From Streptomyces cinnabarinus (GTDB taxonomy: Bacteria; Actinomycetota; Actinomycetes; Streptomycetales; Streptomycetaceae), in assembly GCF_027270315.1 (NCBI RefSeq), contig NZ_CP114413.1, positions 3,100,001 to 3,164,000 of the forward strand: 64,000 nt of DNA, in the 5' to 3' direction. The notes below the pieces were generated by a model that had not been told where the DNA came from, did not search any database, and saw only the letters and a program-made list of their open reading frames with translations. A program made the translations under genes and the position numbers. How positions within the stretch are numbered: position 1 is the first letter of the stretch; each line of letters opens with the position of its first letter. Shown piece by piece: positions 63,953 to 64,000 of this stretch.

Positions 63953-64000
63953 CCCCGTCACCCGAAGGGGCTCATCAAGCGCTCATCGAACCGCTCACCG

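Overview
The window is high-GC DNA (third codon positions almost always G or C, GTG starts and four-base ATGA/GTGA overlaps common) and its gene content and order are those of a Streptomyces chromosome arm-proximal core: leuA, era, the ybeY-phoH cluster, a tricorn protease homologue, hrcA-dnaJ, hemW, lepA, rpsT, holA and comEA-comEC. No tRNA, rRNA, CRISPR array, prophage or complete transposase is visible; one small non-autonomous transposon-like element is.

Layout. 1-7 kb: the end of a Dpp/Opp-type ABC importer operon (a fused permease-ATPase, then a second ATPase) that runs with four-base overlaps into an N-acetylneuraminate lyase/DHDPS-family aldolase; next come a secreted FG-GAP protein and a convergent secreted sialidase. 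Together this reads as a sialic-acid scavenging locus whose first genes lie upstream of the window. 7-11 kb: a NarL-type two-component system and an MMPL exporter. 11-14 kb: a TerB-like zinc protein and leuA with a leucine-rich leader peptide and attenuator. 14-18 kb: an M4 metalloprotease paired with its emfourin-type inhibitor, then a GH1 glucosidase overlapping an MFS sugar transporter. 18-25.4 kb: era, a GlnR-box-controlled amtB-glnK pair inserted beside it, a TTA-containing small secreted protein, a metal-site-less cytidine-deaminase-like protein, a YjbR protein, a CorC-like CBS protein, ybeY and phoH. 25.4-30.7 kb: a MITE, a PfkB-family kinase, a D-glucarate catabolic pair (dehydratase plus 5-dehydro-4-deoxyglucarate dehydratase) and a divergent MFS transporter. 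30.7-41 kb: a purine deaminase, RNase Z, a HIT protein, tricorn, a lipoprotein, a membrane protein, a VOC protein, rsmE and a nitronate monooxygenase. 41-46 kb: hrcA-dnaJ under a CIRCE operator, an MBL hydrolase, a DUF3097 protein and hemW. 46-53 kb: a signalling module made of a SpoIIE-type phosphatase (with a TTA codon), a divergent seven-HAMP cytosolic hybrid kinase and an output-less response regulator. 53-64 kb: a long-chain acyl-CoA ligase, lepA, rpsT, an NTF2-like protein, holA, an arylamine N-acetyltransferase, comEC and comEA.

Three regulatory sites are recognised with good support: a CIRCE element before hrcA, a four-half-site GlnR box before amtB, and the leuL leader/attenuator before leuA.

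The most unusual pattern is a set of three partial gene duplications lying next to intact genes: the 5' end of the ABC ATPase gene, the 3' end of era and the 3' end of dnaJ. In all three, every base difference inside the still-aligned reading frame is synonymous. That argues against assembly error and for remnants of diverged functional alleles, for example scars of integrated elements or of homeologous recombination. A second unexplained layer is a five-copy intergenic repeat family (30-bp and 55-bp subtypes) sitting directly behind stop codons.
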